From positions 1,426,001-1,490,000 of the forward strand of contig NZ_CP146091.1 of the NCBI RefSeq assembly GCF_037023145.1: a DNA stretch of 64,000 nucleotides, in the 5' to 3' direction. Numbering within the stretch: position 1 is the stretch's first letter; each line of letters begins with the position of its first letter. Source of the DNA: Ralstonia sp. RRA. GTDB lineage: Bacteria; Pseudomonadota; Gammaproteobacteria; Burkholderiales; Burkholderiaceae. Under the pieces are notes generated by a model. That model did no database searches. It was not told where the DNA came from and was given only the letters and a program-made list of their open reading frames with translations. Below, piece by piece: positions 17,159-25,461 of the stretch. A program made the position numbers and the translations under genes.

Positions 17159-18457
17159 ATGGAATCTGCCCACCTGATTGCCTGTCATGAATGCGACCGC
17201 GTGTTTCGGCGGCCGCCACTGTCGGATGGCTTGCACGTCCGATGCTCGCGTTGTGCGAACGACCTGAGCGGCGCCCATCACGCCCGCCCGACACTCGACT
17301 TCACCTGCGCCATGGCGGTTGCAGCGGTTGTTACGTTGGTGATCGCGCAGTGTTTCCCGATCATTGCGCTCAAGGCGCAGGGCATGGCGTCGCAAGCCAC
17401 GTTGCTTGATGCGGTGTCTGCCCTATGGGCAGGGCAAATGCACATCGTGGCTGCGGTCGTGTTCTTTACGACCACGCTGTTTCCCGCGATGGAATTGCTC
17501 GCGTTGCTTTACGTGTTGCTTCCCTTGCGTGCGGGCGCTGTGTCTTTTGGATTTCGCCAGGTCATCCGGTTTCTTCAATGGTTGCGGCCTTGGGGAATGA
17601 TCGAAGTGTTCATGCTGGGCGTGCTTGTCACGACAGTGAAGATGGTCAGCCTCGCGCGAGTGATTCCTGGCGCCGGCCTGTTTGCATTCGGGGCGTTGAC
17701 GGTGCTGCTTGCGCTGGTTTCGCGGTTCGATCCGCACAGGCTCTGGCACGCCTGCGACGAGATCGAGGCACCGGGCGGTGCGACACCATCTGCCGAATTG
17801 CGAGCGGACGCAGTGAAGGCAGTCTCCGCAAAACAGGCCGGGCTGGTTGTCTGCCACACCTGCGGCAGCGTGCAACCGCTTCACGATGGCGAAGCACACC
17901 AAAGGTGCAGTCGTTGCCATACGGCCCTGCACGAACGCCGCCCCGCCAGCATTTCGCGGACAGCCGCATTGCTGCTGGCGGCGGCGCTGCTTTACATCCC
18001 CGCCAATCTGTTGCCGGTCATGCACAGCACCTCGCTCGGCCGCTCAGAAGACGACACCATCCTGAGCGGGGTGGCGTACTTCTGGACTTCCGGCGATTGG
18101 GGCCTCGCAGCAGTCGTCTTTATTGCCAGCGTGGTGGTGCCGATGCTCAAGCTCGCCATTCTGGCGCTGCTGGTATTCGCGGCACATCGGCGCTCCACCT
18201 GGCGCCCGCACGAAAGGACACGGCTCTATCGCCTGGTCGAGCGCATCGGCCGGTGGTCGATGCTCGATGTGTTCGTGGTGGCGCTCACCGTTGCGCTGGT
18301 GCACTTCGGCTCCTTTGCCGTCATCACCGCTGGCCCGGGCGCACTGGCCTTTGGCGCTGTGGTGATCCTCACCATGATCGCCTCTATGCAGTTCGACCCC
18401 CGGCTGATCTGGGACCCCGTTCCCGACGACGCCGAATCCGCGCGAGACGATTCCTGA
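17159..18457 (+). CDS. pqiA: PqiA-like membrane protein (two PqiA domains)
   Basis: 432 residues made of two PqiA repeats. Each begins with a small zinc-ribbon-like pair of CxxC motifs (CHECDRV…CSRC near residue 9-30; CHTCGSV…CSRC near 232-255), each followed by four hydrophobic helices. PqiA is the inner-membrane partner of the MCE protein PqiB in a lipid-transport route between inner and outer membrane. The next two genes encode PqiB and PqiC, so the complete system is present. Confidence 0.93.
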   Translation: MESAHLIACHECDRVFRRPPLSDGLHVRCSRCANDLSGAHHARPTLDFTCAMAVAAVVTLVIAQCFPIIALKAQGMASQATLLDAVSALWAGQMHIVAAVVFFTTTLFPAMELLALLYVLLPLRAGAVSFGFRQVIRFLQWLRPWGMIEVFMLGVLVTTVKMVSLARVIPGAGLFAFGALTVLLALVSRFDPHRLWHACDEIEAPGGATPSAELRADAVKAVSAKQAGLVVCHTCGSVQPLHDGEAHQRCSRCHTALHERRPASISRTAALLLAAALLYIPANLLPVMHSTSLGRSEDDTILSGVAYFWTSGDWGLAAVVFIASVVVPMLKLAILALLVFAAHRRSTWRPHERTRLYRLVERIGRWSMLDVFVVALTVALVHFGSFAVITAGPGALAFGAVVILTMIASMQFDPRLIWDPVPDDAESARDDS

Positions 18458-18504
18458 TCGGATTCCGCGCACAACACTCGTCCGCCACATTCTCCTTTCA
18501 AGCA

Positions 18505-20100
18505 ATGCGTCCTATCGATCACCCCCTTCCCGAGATCACGCCCCGGCGGCGCTGGCTTCCCTCAATGGTCTGGCTCGTGCCGCTGATTGCGGCCTTGATC
18601 GGGCTCGCGCTGGTCGCCAAGACCATCGCCGAGAAAGGCCCGGCAGTGACCGTCACCTTTGCCAATGCCGAAGGCCTTGAGGCCGGCAAGACGAAGGTGA
18701 AGTACAAGGACGTTGAGATCGGCACGATTCAATCCATCTCGCTCACCCCGGATCTCAAGCGCGTGATGGTGAAGATCCAACTGGCGCGCGAAGCCGAACG
18801 TTTTGCAAGCAAGGACACCCGGTTCTGGGTGGTCCGGCCACGTGTGGGCGCCAGCGGCATTTCCGGGCTCGGCACGTTGCTTTCGGGCGCGTACATCGGC
18901 GTGGATATTGGTCATTCCAAAGACAGCCAGACCCAGTTCGTGGGGCTGGAGAGTCCGCCCTCCGTCACCACCGATCAGCAAGGGCGCCAGTTCTCGCTGC
19001 ACGGCGATTCGCTCGGGTCCGTCGATATTGGTGCGCCGGTGTTCTATCGCCATCTGCAAGTGGGGCAGGTGGTGGGCTTTGCGCTGGACAAGCAAGGTGG
19101 GGGCGTGCAAGTGAACGTGTTCGTGAACGCGCCCTACGACAAGTACGTCGGCACCAACACGCGCTGGTGGCACGCCAGCGGGGTGGACCTGCGGCTCGAT
19201 TCCAACGGGTTGAAGCTGAATACGCAGTCGCTTGCCACCGTCATCGTCGGCGGCCTGGCGTTCCAGACGCCACAGGGCCAGGCGGATGGGCCTCCGCCGC
19301 CCGATAGCACCGTGTTCCAGCTGGCATCCGATGAAGCCGACGCCATGCGAGAGCCCGACGGTGCGCCGCTGACTGTGGTCATGCGGTTCAACCAGTCGCT
19401 GCGCGGCCTGTCTGTCGGCGCACCGGTGGATTTGCGCGGCATTGCGCTGGGCAACGTCACGGACATCGGCATCGAATACGACGAGGCAGCGAAAACGTTC
19501 AGCATGCGGGTCATGATGGCGCTGTATCCATCGCGGCTCAGCCGGCGCATCAACACATCGCTTCCTGCACCCGATACGCCGGGCGGCCATGAACTGCTGC
19601 AGCACTTGGTCATGCAGGGGCTGCGCGGGCAGCTTCGCATGGGCAACCTGCTGACGGGCCAGCTGTACGTGGCGCTCGACATGTTCCCCAAGGCGCCGCG
19701 TGCAACGGTCGATGTCCACCGCTCGCCGGTGGAGTTGCCGACCGTTCCGAATTCGCTGGACGAATTGCAGGTGCAGCTTGCCGACATCGCGAAGAAGCTG
19801 AACCAGGTGCCCTTCGACAAGATCGGCAACAACCTGAACGGCGCGCTCGACAATGCAAACCGCCTGTTCGGTCATCTGGATACCGAAGTGGTGCCGCAGG
19901 CGCGGGACACGCTGGCATCCGCACAGCAGACGTTCAACGCTGCACAGGCGACCTTGCGGCAGGACTCGCCGCTCCAGTCCGATGTGCACGAGGCGATGCA
20001 GGAACTGACGCGCACGCTTCAGTCGCTCAATGCGCTGACGGACTATCTGGAGCGCCATCCGGAATCGCTGCTGTTCGGCAAGAAAGGAGATGCGCGGTGA
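18505..20100 (+). CDS. pqiB: PqiB, MCE-domain intermembrane lipid transport protein
   Basis: 531 residues. One N-terminal membrane anchor (WLPSMVWLVPLIAALIGLAL) precedes three MCE/MlaD domains, the first recognisable at VTFANAEGLEAGKTKVKYKDVEIG, the second at FSLHGDSLGSVDIGAPVFYRHL and the third at RFNQSLRGLSVGAPVDLRGIALG. A long C-terminal helical segment follows, the needle-forming part in E. coli PqiB. ATG at 18505 gives the expected short cytoplasmic N-terminus; the reading frame is open far upstream but that is the shadow of pqiA. It overlaps pqiC by 4 bp. Confidence 0.95.
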   Translation: MRPIDHPLPEITPRRRWLPSMVWLVPLIAALIGLALVAKTIAEKGPAVTVTFANAEGLEAGKTKVKYKDVEIGTIQSISLTPDLKRVMVKIQLAREAERFASKDTRFWVVRPRVGASGISGLGTLLSGAYIGVDIGHSKDSQTQFVGLESPPSVTTDQQGRQFSLHGDSLGSVDIGAPVFYRHLQVGQVVGFALDKQGGGVQVNVFVNAPYDKYVGTNTRWWHASGVDLRLDSNGLKLNTQSLATVIVGGLAFQTPQGQADGPPPPDSTVFQLASDEADAMREPDGAPLTVVMRFNQSLRGLSVGAPVDLRGIALGNVTDIGIEYDEAAKTFSMRVMMALYPSRLSRRINTSLPAPDTPGGHELLQHLVMQGLRGQLRMGNLLTGQLYVALDMFPKAPRATVDVHRSPVELPTVPNSLDELQVQLADIAKKLNQVPFDKIGNNLNGALDNANRLFGHLDTEVVPQARDTLASAQQTFNAAQATLRQDSPLQSDVHEAMQELTRTLQSLNALTDYLERHPESLLFGKKGDAR

Positions 20101-20753
20101 GTGTGTCCTGGTTCCCAATGTGCCGCGTACTTGCTGGCGTGGTTGCCTGTGTCACGCTGGCGGCATGTAGCTCGCCGCCGGCGCGTTTCCATCGCTTGGC
20201 TGCGGACGATGAGGTTGCGGTGGCAGCACCTGTATCGGCGTTGCTGGTTGACGTGCTGCCCGTTCGTGTTCCGCCGTCGGTGGCGGGCAGGCGGCTGGTG
20301 GTGCAGCGCAGCTCAGGCCAGGTCGACGTGCTCGAGATGGACCGCTGGGCTTCGCCCTTGGCCGATGAGATTCGTGCGGCGCTGTCGTCGGGGCTGGCGT
20401 TGCGGACCAGCGCCACGGACCTGCACGGCCTTCCCTACGGTGGAGAACGCCCGGTTTACCGGGTGGCCGTGGATGTACAGCGGTTCGATGCGTGGCCCGG
20501 CTCGTCTGTCTTGATCGACGCCGTCTGGACGATTCGCACCGCCGAAGATCGCCCAATGCTGACGTGCCGCAGTGTCGTTCGCGAAGACGTGCCCGCAGGC
20601 ATTGACGGCGTGGTGCAGGGCCAGCGGCGTGCCTTGAACGCGCTGGCTTCGCAGATGGCGGAGCCGCTCCTGGCTTACGCTGCTGCACCATCAGAGGCGG
20701 CGCGGCCGATGCCAGGTTGCGTGGATTCGTCGGCCAGTATGTTGGCCAAGTGA
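20097..20753 (+). CDS. pqiC: PqiC, outer-membrane lipoprotein of the Pqi system
   Basis: 218 residues from a GTG start that overlaps the pqiB stop (GTGA). A signal peptide ends in LAAC (Cys 24). The segments VDVLPVRVPPSVAGRRLVVQ, LEMDRWASPLADEIRAAL and AVDVQRFDAWPGSSVLIDAVWTI are characteristic of the PqiC/YmbA family. The protein anchors the PqiB tunnel at the outer membrane. Confidence 0.92.
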   Translation: MSVSWFPMCRVLAGVVACVTLAACSSPPARFHRLAADDEVAVAAPVSALLVDVLPVRVPPSVAGRRLVVQRSSGQVDVLEMDRWASPLADEIRAALSSGLALRTSATDLHGLPYGGERPVYRVAVDVQRFDAWPGSSVLIDAVWTIRTAEDRPMLTCRSVVREDVPAGIDGVVQGQRRALNALASQMAEPLLAYAAAPSEAARPMPGCVDSSASMLAK

Positions 20754-20761
20754 GGTGGGTC

Positions 20762-20790
20762 GATCAGCGGGCGCCGCAGCGCCGCTGATC
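20762..20790. terminator. Hairpin between convergent pqiC and TetR genes
   Basis: A 12-bp stem with one bulged G: GATCAGCG-g-GCGC, loop CGCA, GCGC-CGCTGATC. It occupies most of the 40-bp gap between the two convergent genes and probably ends both transcripts, although no T-run follows on either side. Confidence 0.55.
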
Positions 20791-20793
20791 AGA

Positions 20794-21549
20794 TCAGCTT
20801 GCGCTGTCTGCAATCTCCACAACGGGCAGCGGCCGGGCGGCCACCTTCTCGGCCTCGGCGCGTTTGAGCCCCAGCGTTTGGAGCAGCACCGCTGCCGTGC
20901 GTTCGGGGAAATGCTCCCCCGTAAAACCCAGTTCCTTGAGGATGTCGGCAGCCGGCGCACCGGGCGCCAGAAAGTTGAGCTCTGCCGAGATGGCGGTGAG
21001 CACCGTGCCGCCGACCGACAGGAAGCCAATGAATGGGTCCGCCACGACAAACCGCTTCGCCGCGATGCCGCGCTCGATATCGCGCCGCAGGCGCTGGCCG
21101 AGGCCATGTGTCAGCACGCGCGCCGAGAAGCCCTCGCGGATGAGAAACCGCCCCCACACAGGCTCGCGCCGCGCCCGAACCAGCGTATGCCGCACCGACA
21201 CCGAAATGATCTCCGCCGGGTCGTCTAGCCCCCCCGTCACCTTGTCGAGCGAATCGGCGAACTCTTCAAACACCGAGCTCACCAGCGCGGCGTAGATGGC
21301 TTCCTTCGATTCGAAGTGGTTGTAGAACGAGCCGAAACCGACGTCTGCCGCCTCGGTAATTTCGTTGATGGCCACACCTTCCATGCCGCGATCGGCCATG
21401 AGCCGGAGTGCGGCATCCAGCAGCCGTGCGCGTGTTTCCCGCTTGCGCCGTGCACCACGGGGCTCGCGTTCCTCAACGGCAGGCGCCGGAGGGGGAGGCG
21501 TCTTTGTGGTGGCGCGCTTCGGGGTTCGGCGAGTCTCGGTGGTGGCCAT
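20794..21549 (-). CDS. TetR/AcrR-family repressor (paralogue B)
   Basis: 251 residues from ATG 21549; a TTG at 21579 could add 10 residues but would place the start nearer the operator. A basic, Pro/Thr-rich tail precedes the HTH with the same VGFGSFYNHFESKE signature as the protein encoded at 10208-10924, and the ligand domain shares PAEIISVSVRHTLVRARREPVWG and AAKRFVVADP. The gene is divergent from the aromatic-catabolism operon and its interval carries the shared operator at 21601. It is likely an autoregulated repressor responding to an aromatic compound or its metabolite. Confidence 0.9.
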   Translation of the reverse strand: MATTETRRTPKRATTKTPPPPAPAVEEREPRGARRKRETRARLLDAALRLMADRGMEGVAINEITEAADVGFGSFYNHFESKEAIYAALVSSVFEEFADSLDKVTGGLDDPAEIISVSVRHTLVRARREPVWGRFLIREGFSARVLTHGLGQRLRRDIERGIAAKRFVVADPFIGFLSVGGTVLTAISAELNFLAPGAPAADILKELGFTGEHFPERTAAVLLQTLGLKRAEAEKVAARPLPVVEIADSAS

Positions 21550-21600
21550 GGTGGTCTGCAGTCCTTGTTGTGGCTGCAATTATAGATTCGAATGTCGATA

Positions 21601-21634
21601 TTGACAAAATCATCAGTGATGACTTTAATGTCAA
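21601..21634 (+). promoter_or_regulatory. Sigma70-type promoter with TCATCAGTGATGA operator (copy 3)
   Basis: TTGACA at 21601-21606, 17-bp spacer, TTTAAT at 21624-21629. The spacer contains the perfect odd-centred palindrome TCATCAGTGATGA, and an outer inverted pair TTGACA…TGTCAA brackets it. It drives the catabolic operon whose GTG lies about 50 nt past the predicted start of transcription. This is the most symmetrical of the three copies. Confidence 0.72.
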
Positions 21635-21684
21635 AAAAGGCGAGCGAAGCCTGGTAAAGACGTAGACCAAGACACGGAGTAGCG

Positions 21685-23373
21685 GTGGAGACAAATGCAC
21701 ATGCGCGTGCCAGTTCACGCGTTGCGGATGGCGCACGCCCCCACGGGGCCGGTGACCTGCCATCTCAAATAGACATCCTTGTCGTGGGGCTGGGCCCCGT
21801 TGGCGCCATGGTGGCCAATCTGCTGGCGCGCCACGGCGTGAGCGTGATGGCCGTCGACAAGGCGCCCGACATCTACATGGCCCCGCGTGCCATTGCGCTG
21901 GACAACGAAGCCCTGCGCATCCTGCAGCAGGCGGGGATTGGCGAGGGCGATTTCGAAACGGTGGCCATCCCGCATGTGCGCATGCATTCGCCCTGGCTCG
22001 GCGAATTCGGCCGGGTCAATACGCTGGGCAGCCTGGACGGCCATCCGAAGCTCGTTACGTTCTATCAGCCCGATCTGGAGCGCTGCCTGCGGGCACGCTT
22101 GGCGGCGCACGAGGGCGTGCATATCGCGCTGGGCACGACGCTGCTCAGCGTCACCAATCTGCCGGACTGCGTAATGGCTTCGCTCGATGTCGGGCAAGGT
22201 CAGGTACACCGGGTCCGCGCTCGCTACGTGGTGGGGGCTGACGGCGCAAGTTCGCTGGTGCGCCACCTGATCGGCCAGGAATTCCGCGGCACGACGTACG
22301 CGGAGGACTGGCTCATCGTCGACGCGCGTCATGTGCCCAAGCCGATCGACCACGTTGAATTCCTCTGCGACCACCGACGTCCTACGCCGCACATGGTCGC
22401 CCCGGGTGCGCGCGAGCGCTGGGAGTTCATGCTCCAGCCAGGCGAGCGCCGCGAAGAGATGGAATCGGACAGCCGTATCCGCGCATTGCTGGCACCGTGG
22501 ACGGACGTTGACAGCATCACGATCGAACGCAAGGCGGTCTATCGCTTTCACGCCCGAACCGTCGACCGGTTCAGCGTGGGCCGCGTGTTTCTTGTCGGTG
22601 ACGCCGCGCACATTACGCCGCCGTTTGTCGGCCAAGGGCTGGTCGCCGGGCTGCGAGACGCTGCCAACTTGAGCTGGAAGCTGGCCTGGGTGCTGCAAGG
22701 GCGGGCAGATGCGCGGATTCTCGACAGCTACGACGAGGAGCGCCGTCCGCATGCGAAAGCCATGATCAATCTCGCGCGGTTCATGGGCAAGCTGGTGATG
22801 CCGCGCAGCGCCCCGATCGCGCTGTTGACGCACGGCCTGATGCGCCTGACCCGGCTCGTGCCCGGCTTGCGCTCGCAGTTTGAAGAGCTGCGCATCAAGC
22901 CGAAGAATGCGTTCAAGACCGGCCTCTTTGTTAAAGGCTGCTCGTCGACCAAGCTGACGCGCGGCGGCGTGATCCCCCAGGGCTGGATCAGGAATGCGGA
23001 GGGGCGCATGTGCCTGAGCGACGACGTGCTCGGCCACGGCTACACGCTCGTCAGTTTTGGCGGCGACGCCAGCACGGCACTCCAACCTGCAACGGCAGCT
23101 GCGTTTGAGCGTCTGGGCGGTGCGTTCGTCCAGATCGCGCATCGAGGCCAGCGTTTGCATTGCGAGGCGTCCGGTGTTTGGGAAGACATCAACGGCACGT
23201 TTCTTCCCGACGCGGTACCGGTTGGTTGGGCGGCCGTCGTGCGCCCAGATCGCACGGTAGTCCACGACGGGCCAGCCGCCGAGGCAGACCGCCTCGTTCG
23301 CGAAAGCCTGGCGCTACTGGGTAGCGAACCTGAACCCGTCTCCGCAACTGCCGCCGCTGTTCAATCCGCTTGA
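21685..23373 (+). CDS. FAD-dependent aromatic hydroxylase (MhpA-like)
   Basis: 562 residues from a GTG preceded by GGAG. The dinucleotide-binding motif is VVGLGPVGAMVANLLARHG (about residues 35-53), with the second FAD motif at VVGADGASSLVRHLIG and the third at VFLVGDAAHITPPFVGQGL. This is a class A flavoprotein monooxygenase of the MhpA/PobA superfamily that uses NAD(P)H and O2 to add an ortho hydroxyl to a phenolic acid; the length and GDAAHITPPFVGQG wording are MhpA-like. It begins a five-gene operon whose second gene encodes a ring-cleavage dioxygenase, consistent with production of a catechol. The substrate is not determinable. Confidence 0.9.
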   Translation: METNAHARASSRVADGARPHGAGDLPSQIDILVVGLGPVGAMVANLLARHGVSVMAVDKAPDIYMAPRAIALDNEALRILQQAGIGEGDFETVAIPHVRMHSPWLGEFGRVNTLGSLDGHPKLVTFYQPDLERCLRARLAAHEGVHIALGTTLLSVTNLPDCVMASLDVGQGQVHRVRARYVVGADGASSLVRHLIGQEFRGTTYAEDWLIVDARHVPKPIDHVEFLCDHRRPTPHMVAPGARERWEFMLQPGERREEMESDSRIRALLAPWTDVDSITIERKAVYRFHARTVDRFSVGRVFLVGDAAHITPPFVGQGLVAGLRDAANLSWKLAWVLQGRADARILDSYDEERRPHAKAMINLARFMGKLVMPRSAPIALLTHGLMRLTRLVPGLRSQFEELRIKPKNAFKTGLFVKGCSSTKLTRGGVIPQGWIRNAEGRMCLSDDVLGHGYTLVSFGGDASTALQPATAAAFERLGGAFVQIAHRGQRLHCEASGVWEDINGTFLPDAVPVGWAAVVRPDRTVVHDGPAAEADRLVRESLALLGSEPEPVSATAAAVQSA

Positions 23374-23383
23374 GTGTCCTGCC

Positions 23384-24454
23384 ATGAAACTCACCACAGC
23401 ACAGCCCGCACGCCATCCGCAGCCGACGACGAAGGCGTTGGCGCTTGCTTACCTGATGTTCGATCGGCCCGATCTTGAGCAGGCCGAGCGGTTCCTCAAC
23501 GACTTTGGTCTCGTGACGGTCCAGCGCGACGAGGCGACATTGCTCTTGCGCGGAACCGGCCCGGCGCCGTTTTGCTATGTCGTGCGCAAGGCGCCAAAGG
23601 CGGCGTTTGCCGGCTTTGGTTTGCAGGTCGCCGGCCGCGCAGCGTTGGACGCGTTGGCGAAACTGCCTGGGGCATCGACCGTGGAGTCGTCGGGGTGGCC
23701 GGGTGGTGGCTATCGCGTGCGTCTTGTCGATCCGTCGGGGTTCCGTGTTGATGCCATTGCTGGTCAGGCGCCGGCAGCCGAGTTGCCGCACCGCGCTCCG
23801 TTGTCGCTGAACTCAGCGGACGCCCCATTGCGCATCAACGAAACGCAGCGGCCGCCCGTGGGAGCGCCGGAGGTGATTCGCCTCGGGCATGTCGTGTTGG
23901 AGCTTGCTGACTTTCAGGCGACGTGTGCCTGGTACACGCAGCACTTCGGGTTCATCCCGAGCGACGTCCAGGTGCTGCCGGATGGCTCGCCTGCGGTTGC
24001 CTTCATGCGGCTGGATCTGGGCGACACGCCGGCCGATCACCACACGCTCGCGCTGGCTCAGGGTTTTGTTTCGAAGTACAGCCACAGTGCCTTCGAGCTC
24101 ATCGATGCCGATGCCGTCGGCATGGGGCATCGCCTGCTGCGCGAGCAGGGGTGGAAGCACGCTTGGGGGCTGGGCCGGCACATCCTCGGCAGCCAGATCT
24201 TCGACTACTGGCAAGACCCATGGGGCGACAAGCACGAGCACTACTGCGACGGTGACCTGTTCACCGCAGAGCAACCGACCGGCGTCCACCCGGTCAGCCG
24301 CGAGGCCATGTCGCAGTGGGGCCAGTCGATGCCCGCCACGTTCACCAAGCCCAAGCTGACACCGGCCGCCATTGCGGCACTCATCCGCAACCTGCGCCAC
24401 AGCCCCGACCTGACGTTTCGCAAGCTGGTCACGCTGGCCCGGCTCTTTGCCTGA
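23384..24454 (+). CDS. Type I extradiol ring-cleavage dioxygenase (VOC superfamily)
   Basis: 356 residues with two VOC halves. In the second half the predicted Fe(II) ligands are H169 (RLGHVVLEL), H234 (KYSHSAFEL) and E285 (GDKHEHYCDG); their spacing (65 and 51 residues) closely follows BphC (64 and 50). The first half has lost such residues, as expected. A C-terminal extension of about 60 residues follows. It probably cleaves the catechol made by the upstream hydroxylase, only 10 bp away. The family also includes 2,3-dihydroxybiphenyl and dihydroxyphenylpropionate dioxygenases, so the exact ring is unknown. Confidence 0.85.
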   Translation: MKLTTAQPARHPQPTTKALALAYLMFDRPDLEQAERFLNDFGLVTVQRDEATLLLRGTGPAPFCYVVRKAPKAAFAGFGLQVAGRAALDALAKLPGASTVESSGWPGGGYRVRLVDPSGFRVDAIAGQAPAAELPHRAPLSLNSADAPLRINETQRPPVGAPEVIRLGHVVLELADFQATCAWYTQHFGFIPSDVQVLPDGSPAVAFMRLDLGDTPADHHTLALAQGFVSKYSHSAFELIDADAVGMGHRLLREQGWKHAWGLGRHILGSQIFDYWQDPWGDKHEHYCDGDLFTAEQPTGVHPVSREAMSQWGQSMPATFTKPKLTPAAIAALIRNLRHSPDLTFRKLVTLARLFA

Positions 24455-24502
24455 GGCAGCGCAAACGCCATCTGCCGTCATTCATCCAACGCATCTCTTG
24501 CC

Positions 24503-25456
24503 ATGTCCATCAATATCGTTCGCTTCGAATATCAGGGCCAAACCCAATGGGGCGTGATCCGCGATATACGCATCACGCCCGTGCCAGGCTCCTATGCCAC
24601 GACGGGCGATTTCGTCCGCAATACAACGCTGGCCCAGCTTGCCGCGCTGGAGGGTGAAACGCTGCCTTCGTCAGCGGTGAAGCTGCTGTCTCCGGTCACG
24701 CGCAACCAGCAGTTCATCTGCCAGGGCGCCAACTACCGCCAGCACATGATCGAGTCCGGCATGGACCCGGACGTGAAGACCTACAACATGATCTTCACCA
24801 AGGCATCGAGCTGCATCGTCCCGGCGGACAGCGACGTGATCAAGCCGAAGCGCGTGCAGTTTCTCGATTACGAGATCGAGCTTGGCTTGGTGATGCGCAA
24901 GGCCATGCATGGTGCGGTCGATGTGACCGACGACACCTTGCACGAGTACGTGGCGGGCGCCGTGATCGTGAACGACTATTCCGCGCGCGATGTCCAGATC
25001 CCGCAGATGCAGTTCTACAAGGGCAAGTCGTTCCGCACATTCGGGCCGGTGGGCCCGTGGCTGACGCTGCTGGAGCCGCGCGATTTTTCGGCACTCAGGA
25101 GCCTGCAGCTCAAGCTGACCGTCAACGACAAGCTGCGCCAGAACGACACAACGGCCAACCTCGTCTACGGCCCGGCGGAGACGCTGACCGAGCTTTCTCG
25201 CGTGCACGATCTGGAGCCGGGCGATTTGCTGGCCACGGGCACGCCGGCGGGCTGCGCGTTGTCGATCCCTTCACCCGCCAAGCAGAAGATCGCCGCGATG
25301 CTGCCCGAGAAGGCGAAGTGGGAAATGTTCCTGAAAGTACAGGCCGCACGCCCTCAATACCTGAAGCCGGGCGACGTTGTGGAAGCACGGATCCACTCGT
25401 CCGACGGACGGATCGATCTGGGCATGCAGCGCAACCGCATCGTTGCCGAGGAGTGA
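24503..25456 (+). CDS. Fumarylacetoacetate hydrolase-family enzyme
   Basis: 317 residues. The FAH catalytic fold is shown by QGANYRQHM, the metal-binding segment LDYEIELGLVM (Glu-x-Glu), and VNDYSARDVQ with its Asp ligand; LEPGDLLATGTPAG completes the family signature. Members hydrolyse C–C bonds of ring-fission products or act as decarboxylases/hydratases/isomerases in meta-cleavage pathways. Following a hydroxylase and an extradiol dioxygenase, it most likely acts on the ring-fission product. Confidence 0.9.
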   Translation: MSINIVRFEYQGQTQWGVIRDIRITPVPGSYATTGDFVRNTTLAQLAALEGETLPSSAVKLLSPVTRNQQFICQGANYRQHMIESGMDPDVKTYNMIFTKASSCIVPADSDVIKPKRVQFLDYEIELGLVMRKAMHGAVDVTDDTLHEYVAGAVIVNDYSARDVQIPQMQFYKGKSFRTFGPVGPWLTLLEPRDFSALRSLQLKLTVNDKLRQNDTTANLVYGPAETLTELSRVHDLEPGDLLATGTPAGCALSIPSPAKQKIAAMLPEKAKWEMFLKVQAARPQYLKPGDVVEARIHSSDGRIDLGMQRNRIVAEE

Positions 25457-25461
25457 GCGCC

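Noticed and set aside
17425..18504. Long N-terminal extension of PqiB
   Set aside because: This stretch is the off-frame shadow of pqiA; the MCE protein has its normal membrane anchor right after ATG 18505.
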